DNA from: Caldifarciminota bacterium
GTDB taxonomy: Bacteria; Hydrothermota; Tepidihabitantia; SM23-42
Direction: 5' to 3'
DNA: 5,912 nt
NCBI GenBank assembly: GCA_030671005.1
Contig: DAOVAN010000103.1
Location: forward strand, 1 to 5,912
Shown: positions 1 through 5,803 of the stretch, one piece after another
How the letters are laid out: each line of letters begins with the position of its first letter
How positions within the stretch are numbered: position 1 is the first letter of the stretch
Position numbers and translations under genes: made by a program
The notes under the pieces: generated by a model
Seen by the model: the letters and a program-made list of their open reading frames with translations, nothing else
What the model was told of the DNA's origin: nothing
Database searches by the model: none

Positions 1-1833
1 ATAGGGATTGCCCAATTCAGTGTATTCGACAACCGTCAAGGGAATTGAGCGATCTAATAGCGTGTTGACAACATCAACAAAAGGAACATCGGCCACGACT
101 CCCTCAAAGAGATCAGGTCTCATATTGGCCACCGCACCCACAAGCAACCCGCCCGCACTGCCACCCGAAATCATCAAACGCTTAGGCGAAGTGTATTTTT
201 CTTCAATCAAGTGCTCGATGCAAGCAATGAAATCAGTGAAAGTATTCTTCTTATTGAGAAACTGACCCTGTTCGTGCCAGTGTTTACCCATCTCACTGCC
301 ACCGCGCACATGAGCGATCGCATAGACAAAACCTCGATTCAAGAGACTGAGACGATTCGATGAGAAATAAGGCTCGTAACTCCAACCATAAGCACCATAA
401 CCCATTAATATGAGGGGGTTGCTGCCATCACTTTCGATCCTTTTTCTATACACAAGAGAAATCGGTATCATGGTGCCATCCTCGAGCCGCGCGAAAATCC
501 TCTCGTTCTGATACTCATCTGGATCATAGCCACCGAGCACTTCGTATTGCTTTTTCAACTCACATGCCCGCGTGTTCATGTTGAAGTCAAAAACAGTTCT
601 TGGCGTCACCAGCAACATATATTCGAAACGCAGAATGTCGGTCTTATACTCTGGGTTCTTACTTCGCCAAAAAGTATAAGAGGCTTCGGGAAAATCAACA
701 CTGTAATCCTCATTCTTTACCATGTCCATGATCCGGATTTTCTTCAAACCCGCTTCTCTCTCATAGATGACTATGTGATTTTCAAAAACATCGATTGTAT
801 CAATCATCACCGAATCGCGGTTTGAAATGACAGTACTCCAATTCTCCCAAGCAGTGTTGTGCACCGGTGTTTCCATCAATCTGAAATTCACTGCATTCTT
901 GTTTGTTATGATATAGAATCGGTCGGCATGGTGGCCGATGTAGTAAGCAACCCCTGGTTCGCGCGGTAGTATGACTCTGAAATCACTCAATGGCTCATCG
1001 GCATCCAAGTAGTGAATCTCAGTCGTAGTGTGACTACCCGATTCCATTACCACATATCGTCCGCTCTTTGTCCTTGATATATCAAGCCAAAAAGCTTCGT
1101 CGGTCTCGTGATAGAATACCGGATCCTCACTCGGATCAGTGCCCAACACATGACGCCGTAGCTTGTACGGTCTTTTCGCATCATCCAGCGCCGCATAGAA
1201 AAGCGTTCTGTTGTCATTTGCCCATGCTGCCTGCCTGCCCACATTGGCGATACTCTCTGCCAGCAAGGTGTTCTTTTCGAGATCCTTTATATAGAGCACA
1301 TATCGCTCAGAACCTGTCGTATCGATCGAGTAAGCAAGGAATCTATGATCCGGACTGATTTCATAAGCACCCAACTCAACATATGAATGGGCAAGCGCTA
1401 ATTCATTAAGGTCGAGTAACACTTGTTCAGGTTCATTAAGACTCTCTTTTTTCCGGCAATATATTGTATACTGTTTATTCTCTTCTGTGCGCGAATAGTA
1501 AAAGTAGTCATCGAGTCTCGCTGGTACGGACAGGTCAGTCTCCTTGATGCGTGAGCGCATTTCTCTATACAGCTTCTCCTGTAATGCCTCAGTATGCTGC
1601 ATCATCGCTTCGGTATATCTGTTTTCCATGTGGAGATATTCAATCACTTCAGGATTATTTCTGTCTCTGAGCCAGTAGTAGTTATCAACCAGAATGTCAC
1701 CATGCACCGTATCCACTTTCGGAATAATACGGGCAACCGGCGGAACAATACCCTCATTTTCTTCTCTTCCGCCGAGTAGATGCGGAACGAAAAACAGACT
1801 GGCCATGAAAAGTGCGACTTTCTTATTCATCAT
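1..1833 (-). CDS. ptrB: Oligopeptidase B-like S9A serine peptidase with signal peptide, 3' end cut by the window edge
   Basis: The minus strand is open from the ATG pair at 1833/1830 to base 1, giving 611 codons. The product matches oligopeptidase B (prolyl oligopeptidase family S9A), which cleaves short peptides after basic residues. Visible family motifs are HGD..VDNYYWLRDR near residues 44-58, RIKETDLSVP, the WAND.RTLFY and RPYKLRRH..GT stretches of the seven-bladed propeller, then GYGAYG, FVYAIAHVRGGSEMG and the nucleophile motif GGSAGG with Ser559. About 52 residues follow the serine, including FVDVVNTLLDRSIPLT and LGNPY. The catalytic Asp and His lie about 85 and 120 residues beyond Ser in the E. 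coli enzyme, so they fall outside the window. The N-terminus is MMNKKVALFMASLFF.PHLLGG, a Lys-Lys then hydrophobic stretch that reads as a signal peptide. E. coli PtrB is cytoplasmic and lacks it, so a periplasmic location is inferred. The start overlaps the lpxC stop, making it the third gene of the lpxD-lpxC operon. Start choice between the two adjacent ATGs is open. Confidence 0.93.
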   Translation of the reverse strand, partial: MMNKKVALFMASLFFVPHLLGGREENEGIVPPVARIIPKVDTVHGDILVDNYYWLRDRNNPEVIEYLHMENRYTEAMMQHTEALQEKLYREMRSRIKETDLSVPARLDDYFYYSRTEENKQYTIYCRKKESLNEPEQVLLDLNELALAHSYVELGAYEISPDHRFLAYSIDTTGSERYVLYIKDLEKNTLLAESIANVGRQAAWANDNRTLFYAALDDAKRPYKLRRHVLGTDPSEDPVFYHETDEAFWLDISRTKSGRYVVMESGSHTTTEIHYLDADEPLSDFRVILPREPGVAYYIGHHADRFYIITNKNAVNFRLMETPVHNTAWENWSTVISNRDSVMIDTIDVFENHIVIYEREAGLKKIRIMDMVKNEDYSVDFPEASYTFWRSKNPEYKTDILRFEYMLLVTPRTVFDFNMNTRACELKKQYEVLGGYDPDEYQNERIFARLEDGTMIPISLVYRKRIESDGSNPLILMGYGAYGWSYEPYFSSNRLSLLNRGFVYAIAHVRGGSEMGKHWHEQGQFLNKKNTFTDFIACIEHLIEEKYTSPKRLMISGGSAGGLLVGAVANMRPDLFEGVVADVPFVDVVNTLLDRSIPLTVVEYTELGNPY

Positions 1834-2605
1834 GACCGCCTTTCGCCCAAATCAATCGACGCACAAATTCCAGGTTCATGTGATGTGAGGTATTCTTACA
1901 GACTATCTTTCCACGGAGGCTCTTCTTCAAGACGTACAAATCACCCAGCAAATCCAATACCTTGTGTCTTACCGGCTCATCAGGAAATCGCAACGGCGTA
2001 GCCGAGTATATCTTTTCTCCCGTGATGCCGATACCATACGGCGGCAGATTCTTCAACCGAGGATCATCCTCATTGGTGAAGACAAAAGTGCGTGCTGGTG
2101 CAATCTCCTTCTCATACGTCTCGGGGGTGAGCCGGAGGATCGTCCTCTGGGTACCGATATAAGAATGGCTCAATTCCATATCTACGACTAGTTCATCAGT
2201 ATCATCAGGCACATAGTAGATAGAGCTGTTACCTTCCTCCACAACGAACGATTCACGCAATCTAATGCTCTGGGGCGGGCTGCCATTGCTCACTCTTTCC
2301 AGCGCTCTGACGAATTCTATGCTCGACCCGTCGAAAAAAGGTAGCTCATCACCGTATACGTCAATCTTGATATTGAAAAGATTCAACCCGTACAAAGCCG
2401 AGAAGAAATGTTCAACAAGATTCAATCGATACTGCTCACCGACTGAGACCAGATGGTCCCTGATCCTAATGTTCCGGATTTCATAGGCAAGGCTCAGCGG
2501 TTCTCGTGAATCGAGGTGTAGATAAAGGGCAAAATGTTCGTTACGACTGATCTCGACACGACTGTAACCACCGCTCAAGCAATGTCCCTCTAATGTAGCT
2601 TTCAT
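1823..2605 (-). CDS. lpxC: UDP-3-O-acyl-N-acetylglucosamine deacetylase (LpxC), short divergent form
   Basis: LpxC is the zinc enzyme that removes acetate from UDP-3-O-acyl-GlcNAc, the committed step of lipid A synthesis, in the cytoplasm. From the ATG at 2605 the protein has 260 residues. The active-site landmarks are present: LNLVEH with Glu65 and His66 (a zinc ligand), FFDGSS around residue 92, PARTF near 170-174, the zinc motif RHKVLDLLGDL with His214 and Asp218, and SHHMN with His241 or His242 where the catalytic histidine belongs. It is about 45 residues shorter than the E. coli enzyme (305). The usual N-terminal GVG(L/I)H(S/T)G motif appears as GHCLSGG, without the histidine, and the usual GGS.ENA stretch before the zinc motif is replaced by PPYGIGITGEKIY. 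An in-frame TTG at 2608 would add one residue, but the ATG shares its A with the lpxD stop (TGATG), so translational coupling is the better reading. No clear Shine-Dalgarno sequence precedes it. Confidence 0.93.
   Translation of the reverse strand: MKATLEGHCLSGGYSRVEISRNEHFALYLHLDSREPLSLAYEIRNIRIRDHLVSVGEQYRLNLVEHFFSALYGLNLFNIKIDVYGDELPFFDGSSIEFVRALERVSNGSPPQSIRLRESFVVEEGNSSIYYVPDDTDELVVDMELSHSYIGTQRTILRLTPETYEKEIAPARTFVFTNEDDPRLKNLPPYGIGITGEKIYSATPLRFPDEPVRHKVLDLLGDLYVLKKSLRGKIVCKNTSHHMNLEFVRRLIWAKGGHDE
1839..1843 (-). promoter_or_regulatory. Ribosome binding site of the S9 peptidase gene
   Basis: Read on the minus strand, AAAGG lies inside the last codons of lpxC, 5 bases before the ATG at 1833 and 8 bases before the ATG at 1830. 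The second spacing is closer to the usual optimum, so either of the two adjacent in-frame methionines could be the real start. Confidence 0.5.
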
Positions 2606-3555
2606 CAATAATGTTTGTTGACTTCGCTATTCCGGTACAAGCGTGCCATCGCCTTCAGTACGGCATTGTGCTCCCGGGCAGGGTTGCCCGAGTACTTTCC
2701 TCCCTGTTTGAGCGGCTTGAACACACCGCTCTTAGCGTAAACAATCACATCGTCCTCGATCTGGAGATGATCACTGATCCCCACCTGACCACACAAGATG
2801 ACGTTATCGCCAATCCTCGAGGACCCGGCAATACCTGCCTGTCCCATGATTATGCAGTTCCTGCCGATTATGACATTATGAGCAATATGCACCTGATTAT
2901 CAATTTTCGTGCCCTCCCCGACTACTGTATCGCCAATCGTACCACGATCAATTGTCACGCCACTGCCGATCTCGACAAAACTCTCGATAATCACACCACC
3001 CATGTGTCGAATCTTCTCGTACCTTTTTCTCTTGACGTAGCCAAAACCCTCTTTCCCAATCACCGCACTTGAGTTGAGGATGACGAAATCGCCGATCTTT
3101 GTGCCTCTGTATATCACGGCATTGGGATGTATTTCACAATTCTCGCCAATAATAACACCTTCATCGATATAGCAGTGTGCTCCAATATAAGTACTGGAAC
3201 CAATACGTGTGTTTTGCCTGATGACGGCAAAAGGCTCAACCGTGCAGGATTCAGGAATCTGTACGCTGGCTTCGAGAGCTGCTTGCGGGGATACACCTGC
3301 CATCCTCTGTGTTTTGCTGAGCTCCCGTAACAGGCAGAACATTGCCTCCTTCGTATCTTCCACAACAATACCGCTCTTGCCGGAGACCTTGCAGTTACCG
3401 ATAACAACACCAGCATCTGTTTGCTCTGTGATATCGAAGAGAAAAGTGAGGTCCGCCGCCTGGGCGTCTTCAGGAGGTAGGATTTTACTTATCTCAAATT
3501 CTATATTTCCATACGCAGCACCGGCAACAATGCCGGCAACATCGGCCAATTTCAC
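2605..3555 (-). CDS. lpxD: UDP-3-O-(acyl)glucosamine N-acyltransferase (LpxD)
   Basis: LpxD adds the second hydroxyacyl chain, from acyl carrier protein, to the amine of the LpxC product. The 316-residue protein has the family layout. An N-terminal uridine-binding domain (about 1-98) begins KLADVAGIVAG. A left-handed beta-helix of hexapeptide repeats (about 99-275) shows repeated I-G-x-x units such as TRIGSSTYIG and VIIGENCEIHPNAVI. A C-terminal helical tail follows the KYSGNPAREH segment. The catalytic histidine sits in DNQVHIAHNV as His226, and EGFGYV near 169-174 matches the conserved FGF/FGY uridine-pocket segment. Length is close to the family norm (about 340). GTG at 3555 is the only reasonable start, because an in-frame TAG lies two codons upstream. 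It heads a three-gene operon with lpxC and the S9 peptidase. Substrate order means LpxC acts before LpxD although lpxD is transcribed first. Confidence 0.97.
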   Translation of the reverse strand: MKLADVAGIVAGAAYGNIEFEISKILPPEDAQAADLTFLFDITEQTDAGVVIGNCKVSGKSGIVVEDTKEAMFCLLRELSKTQRMAGVSPQAALEASVQIPESCTVEPFAVIRQNTRIGSSTYIGAHCYIDEGVIIGENCEIHPNAVIYRGTKIGDFVILNSSAVIGKEGFGYVKRKRYEKIRHMGGVIIESFVEIGSGVTIDRGTIGDTVVGEGTKIDNQVHIAHNVIIGRNCIIMGQAGIAGSSRIGDNVILCGQVGISDHLQIEDDVIVYAKSGVFKPLKQGGKYSGNPAREHNAVLKAMARLYRNSEVNKHY

Positions 3556-3560
3556 GGTCT

Positions 3561-3589
3561 ATCCTACTCCGATTGAACTTTACTGTCAA
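3561..3589 (-). promoter_or_regulatory. Candidate promoter of the lpxD-lpxC-peptidase operon
   Basis: On the minus strand a perfect -35 hexamer TTGACA (3589-3584) is followed after exactly 17 bases by TAGGAT (3566-3561), which matches four of six positions of TATAAT. Only 5 bases separate the -10 from the GTG of lpxD, so transcription would start at or next to the start codon. A 5-base inverted repeat, CAAGT/ACTTG at 3587-3600, overlaps the -35 end. Confidence 0.45.
3562..3565 (-). promoter_or_regulatory. Possible ribosome binding site of lpxD
   Basis: On the minus strand AGGA lies 6 bases before the GTG start, and GGAG lies 11 bases before it. The AGGA overlaps the TAGGAT proposed as a -10 element. 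If the promoter call is right, this site would not be in the mRNA, so the two readings compete. Confidence 0.4.
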
Positions 3590-3619
3590 GTGAATACTTG
3601 TCTAAGAATCCATGTGCAT

Positions 3620-3648
3620 TTGGCATTACCGGACGGCAAACATATCAT
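3620..3648 (+). promoter_or_regulatory. Sigma-70-type promoter pointing into the intergenic region
   Basis: TTGGCA (3620-3625, five of six to TTGACA), a 17-base spacer, and TATCAT (3643-3648, five of six to TATAAT) make the best-matched promoter in the window. Transcription would start near 3655. No recognisable protein follows for over 300 bases, so it would drive either a small RNA or a long leader of the Mth938-Memo operon. Confidence 0.45.
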
Positions 3649-3654
3649 TCTTCG

Positions 3655-3940
3655 AGTTTGTCGATGCCTTTTCACACAAATCTTTGATTTGAGAGTGAAA
3701 GCGAGCATCCCGTGCCAACGGGAAAAGGACAATAATCGTTGCACGGTTTCCTTCCTGACTTCGAGTCTCGACACGAAATGGAAATGCGCACTCTCGCTTT
3801 CGGCGAACATTCTCTCAAAGCGGAACGAAATGCGATACGGTTTCTTCTAACGTTATTCGGTCGATAGAATGCGTGACCGCGATTCGAAAACGATACGCTT
3901 TTCGAAACCGCACAACGCGGTCCGTGCATTTATTATCTTG
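3655..3940 (+). ncRNA. Candidate structured RNA or long 5' leader, unknown family
   Basis: This noncoding stretch follows the promoter at 3620-3648. It holds hairpin CAAATC/GATTTG (3677-3682 with 3686-3691); a 9-base pair GAAAGCGAG/CTCGCTTTC (3697-3705 with 3793-3801) that encloses a ten-pair hairpin with one bulged C (3710-3720 with 3737-3746) and a GACT/AGTC hairpin (3757-3767); and finally a nested stem-loop (3875-3922) followed by a U-rich run (3928-3939). The arrangement resembles a three-way junction plus a terminator-like hairpin. It lacks landmark motifs of tmRNA, RNase P or SRP RNA and is not a single long 6S-like rod. Strand is inferred from the promoter and U-rich end only. No covariation evidence is available, so the boundaries and the call are tentative. 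The alternative is a small imperfect repeat element. Confidence 0.3.
3871..3927. repeat. Nested inverted repeat / strong stem-loop
   Basis: The outer arms GACCGCG (3875-3881) and CGCGGTC (3916-3922) are perfect complements. Inside them TTCGAAAA (3883-3890) and TTTTCGAA (3899-3906) form a second perfect 8-base pair around an 8-base loop. The internal loop is asymmetric (one base on the left, nine on the right). Four more pairs, two of them G-U, extend the stem to 3871/3927 with one bulge. It could be a terminator for plus-strand RNA, given the T-rich ATTTATTATCTT that follows, or a protein-binding palindrome upstream of the Mth938 promoter. Confidence 0.6.
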
Positions 3941-3965
3941 ACACTGCCTGATTTATTCATAAGAT
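3938..3965 (+). promoter_or_regulatory. Candidate promoter of the Mth938-Memo operon, leaderless spacing
   Basis: A perfect TTGACA (3938-3943) is followed after 16 bases by TAAGAT (3960-3965), four of six to TATAAT. Six bases later comes the GTG start at 3972, so the transcript would begin at about the start codon. No Shine-Dalgarno sequence precedes that GTG, which fits leaderless translation. Confidence 0.45.
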
Positions 3966-3971
3966 AGTTAT

Positions 3972-4310
3972 GTGGTTGAGGCGTATGAGTTTGGAAAGAT
4001 AGAAATATCCGGTAAGACCTATCACAGTGATGTCATCATCTACCCAGATCACGTCAACGCGAAGTGGTGGCGCAAGCAGGGGCATTTTCTGGAAATCGAA
4101 GATATCCAAGAGGTAATTGAACACCACCCAGAGATCATCATCATTGGCACTGGTCAACCGGGTTTAATGAAAGTCGACGAAAAAACACTAGAAAAAGTGC
4201 ATGAAATGAAAATCGATACAATTGTTTTGCCAACGGAGGAAGCCTGTCAGGAGTATAATCGTGTTGTCGAGAAAAAGAAGGCGATAGCCTGTTTACACCT
4301 CACATGTTGA
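3972..4310 (+). CDS. Mth938-domain (DUF498/NDUFAF3-like) protein
   Basis: The 112-residue product matches the Mth938-like domain (Pfam PF04430), a small alpha/beta fold also found in mitochondrial complex I assembly factor NDUFAF3. Its biochemical role in bacteria is not established. Family landmarks are YEFGKIEISGKTY near residues 5-17, DVIIYPD (20-26), WWRKQGH (32-38), the glycine turn IIIIGTGQPGLM (55-66), TEEACQEYN (88-96) and the terminal LHLTC. The whole family length is present. The GTG at 3972 is nearly forced: an in-frame TAA lies four codons upstream and the next methionine is residue 66. There is no signal peptide or membrane segment, so it is cytoplasmic. Its stop overlaps the first possible start of the Memo-AMMECR1 gene by 7 bases, so the two are co-transcribed. 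The function given is a family assignment only. Confidence 0.9.
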   Translation: MVEAYEFGKIEISGKTYHSDVIIYPDHVNAKWWRKQGHFLEIEDIQEVIEHHPEIIIIGTGQPGLMKVDEKTLEKVHEMKIDTIVLPTEEACQEYNRVVEKKKAIACLHLTC

Positions 4311-5749
4311 CGAGATTTTTCATCAAAATTTTGGTCATAGGAGCCTTATTTATGGTTAATAACTGTGAAGGTAGTGATTATCGTGAATCGATCCATGCTG
4401 GCACCTGGTATCCTGGGGAAGAGCATGAATTGAAGAAACAGATCGAATCATTTTTAGACAAGGCACGGTCCAAGGTGCATGGCGAGATCTATGGATTGGT
4501 TTCACCCCATGCTGGGTATACATATTCTGGTCCAGTGGCAGCGTTCGCCTATAAGACAGTAGAAAATAAGGAATTCGACGACGTAATCGTGATTGGCCCC
4601 AGCCATCGTCATGGTTTCTACGGAGCATCGGTTGACATGATGGCCGGACGTCAAACACCGCTAGGCAAAATTGACTACGACCTTGAGCTCGCAAAGAAGA
4701 TCGCCGCGGAAGATAAGAACATTGTCTATGAACCGGCAGCACACGCTGCTGAACATTCAGTAGAAATACAGATGCCCTTTGTCCAAACAGTCCTCAAGAG
4801 ATTCAAGACAGTGGAGATCGTGATGGGCACGCAGGATTACAAAACCTGTGAATTGTTGAGCAAGGCCATTGTGAAGGCAACAAAAGGGAAAAGAATATTG
4901 ATTATTGCGAGTTCAGATCTATCGCATTTCCATCCTCAGAAAGAAGCCGAAGAACTGGACAACCTGGTCGTCGAGGCAGTAGCAAAGTATGATCCAGAGC
5001 TTCTACACAACCGATTCAAGACCGACAGTTGTGAGGCCTGCGGTGCTGGTCCAATAATCACGGCAATGCTTGTTACCCGGGAGATGGGCGCGACAAAATC
5101 CAAACCTCTACGCTATGCTACGAGTGGCGATATCACTGGAGATCATTCACAGGTAGTCGGTTACATGGCTGCCGCATTTTACAAGGAAGAAGAAATGGAA
5201 GTAGGTGTTGAACTCGGTTTTGGAGAACAGGATAAAATAAAAATCAAGGAGATCGCACGCGCATCTATCGAAGCAGCGGTCCGCGGGGAGCGTCCTCCTG
5301 CGCCAAAGGACATTCCCAAGAAGCTCAAGGAGCCTTACGGCATATTCGTCACGATAAACAAACACGGTAGCTTGCGCGGCTGTATTGGCCGCATCATAGG
5401 CGACCAGCCGCTGTATTTGTCCTGTCAGGAAATGGCACGTGCCGCCGCACTCGAAGATCCGCGTTTTCCACCAGTCACGCAAGCTGAATTGTCGGATCTG
5501 GAAATCGAAATATCAGTGCTCACGCCATTGCAAAAAGTAAAAGACAAAGAGGAAATCGTCGTTGGCCGCGACGGCCTCCTCATCCGTAAAGGAATGTACA
5601 GCGGGTTACTATTGCCGCAAGTAGCAGCCGAATACGGCTGGAATGTTGACGAGTTTCTCGTGGAAACATGTCACAAAGCAGGACTGCCGAGCGACGCTTA
5701 CAAATCAAAAGACGCCGAGGTCTATCGCTTCTCAGCCGAAGTCTTTTAG
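4304..5749 (+). CDS. Fused Memo-like and AMMECR1 domain protein (AmmeMemoRadiSam system proteins B and A)
   Basis: The 481-residue product joins two families that often occur with a radical SAM protein in the AmmeMemoRadiSam set, whose reaction is unknown. The Memo domain spans about 31-293. AGTWYPG (32-38), SPHAGY with His69, IGPSHRH with His101, HAAEHSVEIQMPF (147-159), SSDLSHFHP with Asp205 and His208, Cys246 in CGAGP, and TSGDITGDHSQVVGYMA (273-289) are all present. His69, His101, His208 and Cys246 match the metal-pocket residues of human MEMO1. The AMMECR1 domain spans about 310-480, with GSLRGCIG (Cys360), EDPRFPPV, EISVLTP and GRDGLLI. The ATG at 4304 gives MLTRFFIKILVIGALFMVNNC, a signal peptide or weak lipoprotein signal (Cys21), but has no Shine-Dalgarno site. 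An ATG at 4352 has AGGAG at an 8-base spacing and would give a 465-residue cytoplasmic protein. The radical SAM partner is not in this window. Confidence 0.95.
   Translation: MLTRFFIKILVIGALFMVNNCEGSDYRESIHAGTWYPGEEHELKKQIESFLDKARSKVHGEIYGLVSPHAGYTYSGPVAAFAYKTVENKEFDDVIVIGPSHRHGFYGASVDMMAGRQTPLGKIDYDLELAKKIAAEDKNIVYEPAAHAAEHSVEIQMPFVQTVLKRFKTVEIVMGTQDYKTCELLSKAIVKATKGKRILIIASSDLSHFHPQKEAEELDNLVVEAVAKYDPELLHNRFKTDSCEACGAGPIITAMLVTREMGATKSKPLRYATSGDITGDHSQVVGYMAAAFYKEEEMEVGVELGFGEQDKIKIKEIARASIEAAVRGERPPAPKDIPKKLKEPYGIFVTINKHGSLRGCIGRIIGDQPLYLSCQEMARAAALEDPRFPPVTQAELSDLEIEISVLTPLQKVKDKEEIVVGRDGLLIRKGMYSGLLLPQVAAEYGWNVDEFLVETCHKAGLPSDAYKSKDAEVYRFSAEVF
4339..4343 (+). promoter_or_regulatory. Strong Shine-Dalgarno that supports an internal start of the Memo-AMMECR1 gene
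   Basis: AGGAG lies 8 bases upstream of the in-frame ATG at 4352 and is the best ribosome binding site in the window. The ATG at 4304 has none. If this site is used, the hydrophobic N-terminal 16 residues are not made and the enzyme stays in the cytoplasm. Confidence 0.5.
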
Positions 5750-5803
5750 CACTGAAAGACGAAATGACACAATTACATAATAACTTAATAACATCCTTTG
5801 ATT

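Noticed and set aside
547..1358. Open frames on the plus strand and a 65-codon minus-strand frame inside the peptidase gene
   Set aside because: They are out-of-frame shadows of a continuous 611-codon peptidase frame whose family motifs run through the whole region.
3709..3722. CCCGT/ACGGG hairpin as a transcription terminator
   Set aside because: It is followed by AAAAGG rather than a T run on the plus strand, and no T run follows it on the minus strand. A longer competing helix (3710-3720 with 3737-3746) uses the same bases.
3209..3850. Plus-strand open frame of 213 codons across lpxD and the intergenic region
   Set aside because: Most of it lies antisense to the clearly real lpxD, its translation shows no domain or normal protein composition, and no ribosome binding site fits.
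3875..3906. tRNA-like T-arm (TTCGAA near 3883 and its complement)
   Set aside because: No acceptor stem, anticodon arm or D-loop pattern can be found around it on either strand; the TTCGAA is part of the palindrome.
3586..3929. Two overlapping minus-strand frames of 74 and 85 codons (3586-3810 and 3672-3929) upstream of lpxD
   Set aside because: The products are rich in Arg, Ser and Cys without any recognisable motif, they overlap each other and the inverted repeats, and neither has a convincing ribosome binding site. A structured noncoding region explains the segment better.
5750..5803. Promoter or terminator between the Memo-AMMECR1 gene and larB
   Set aside because: An AT-rich stretch (CATAAT, TTAATA) resembles -10 elements, but no -35 fits at a good spacing, and there is no hairpin with a T run.
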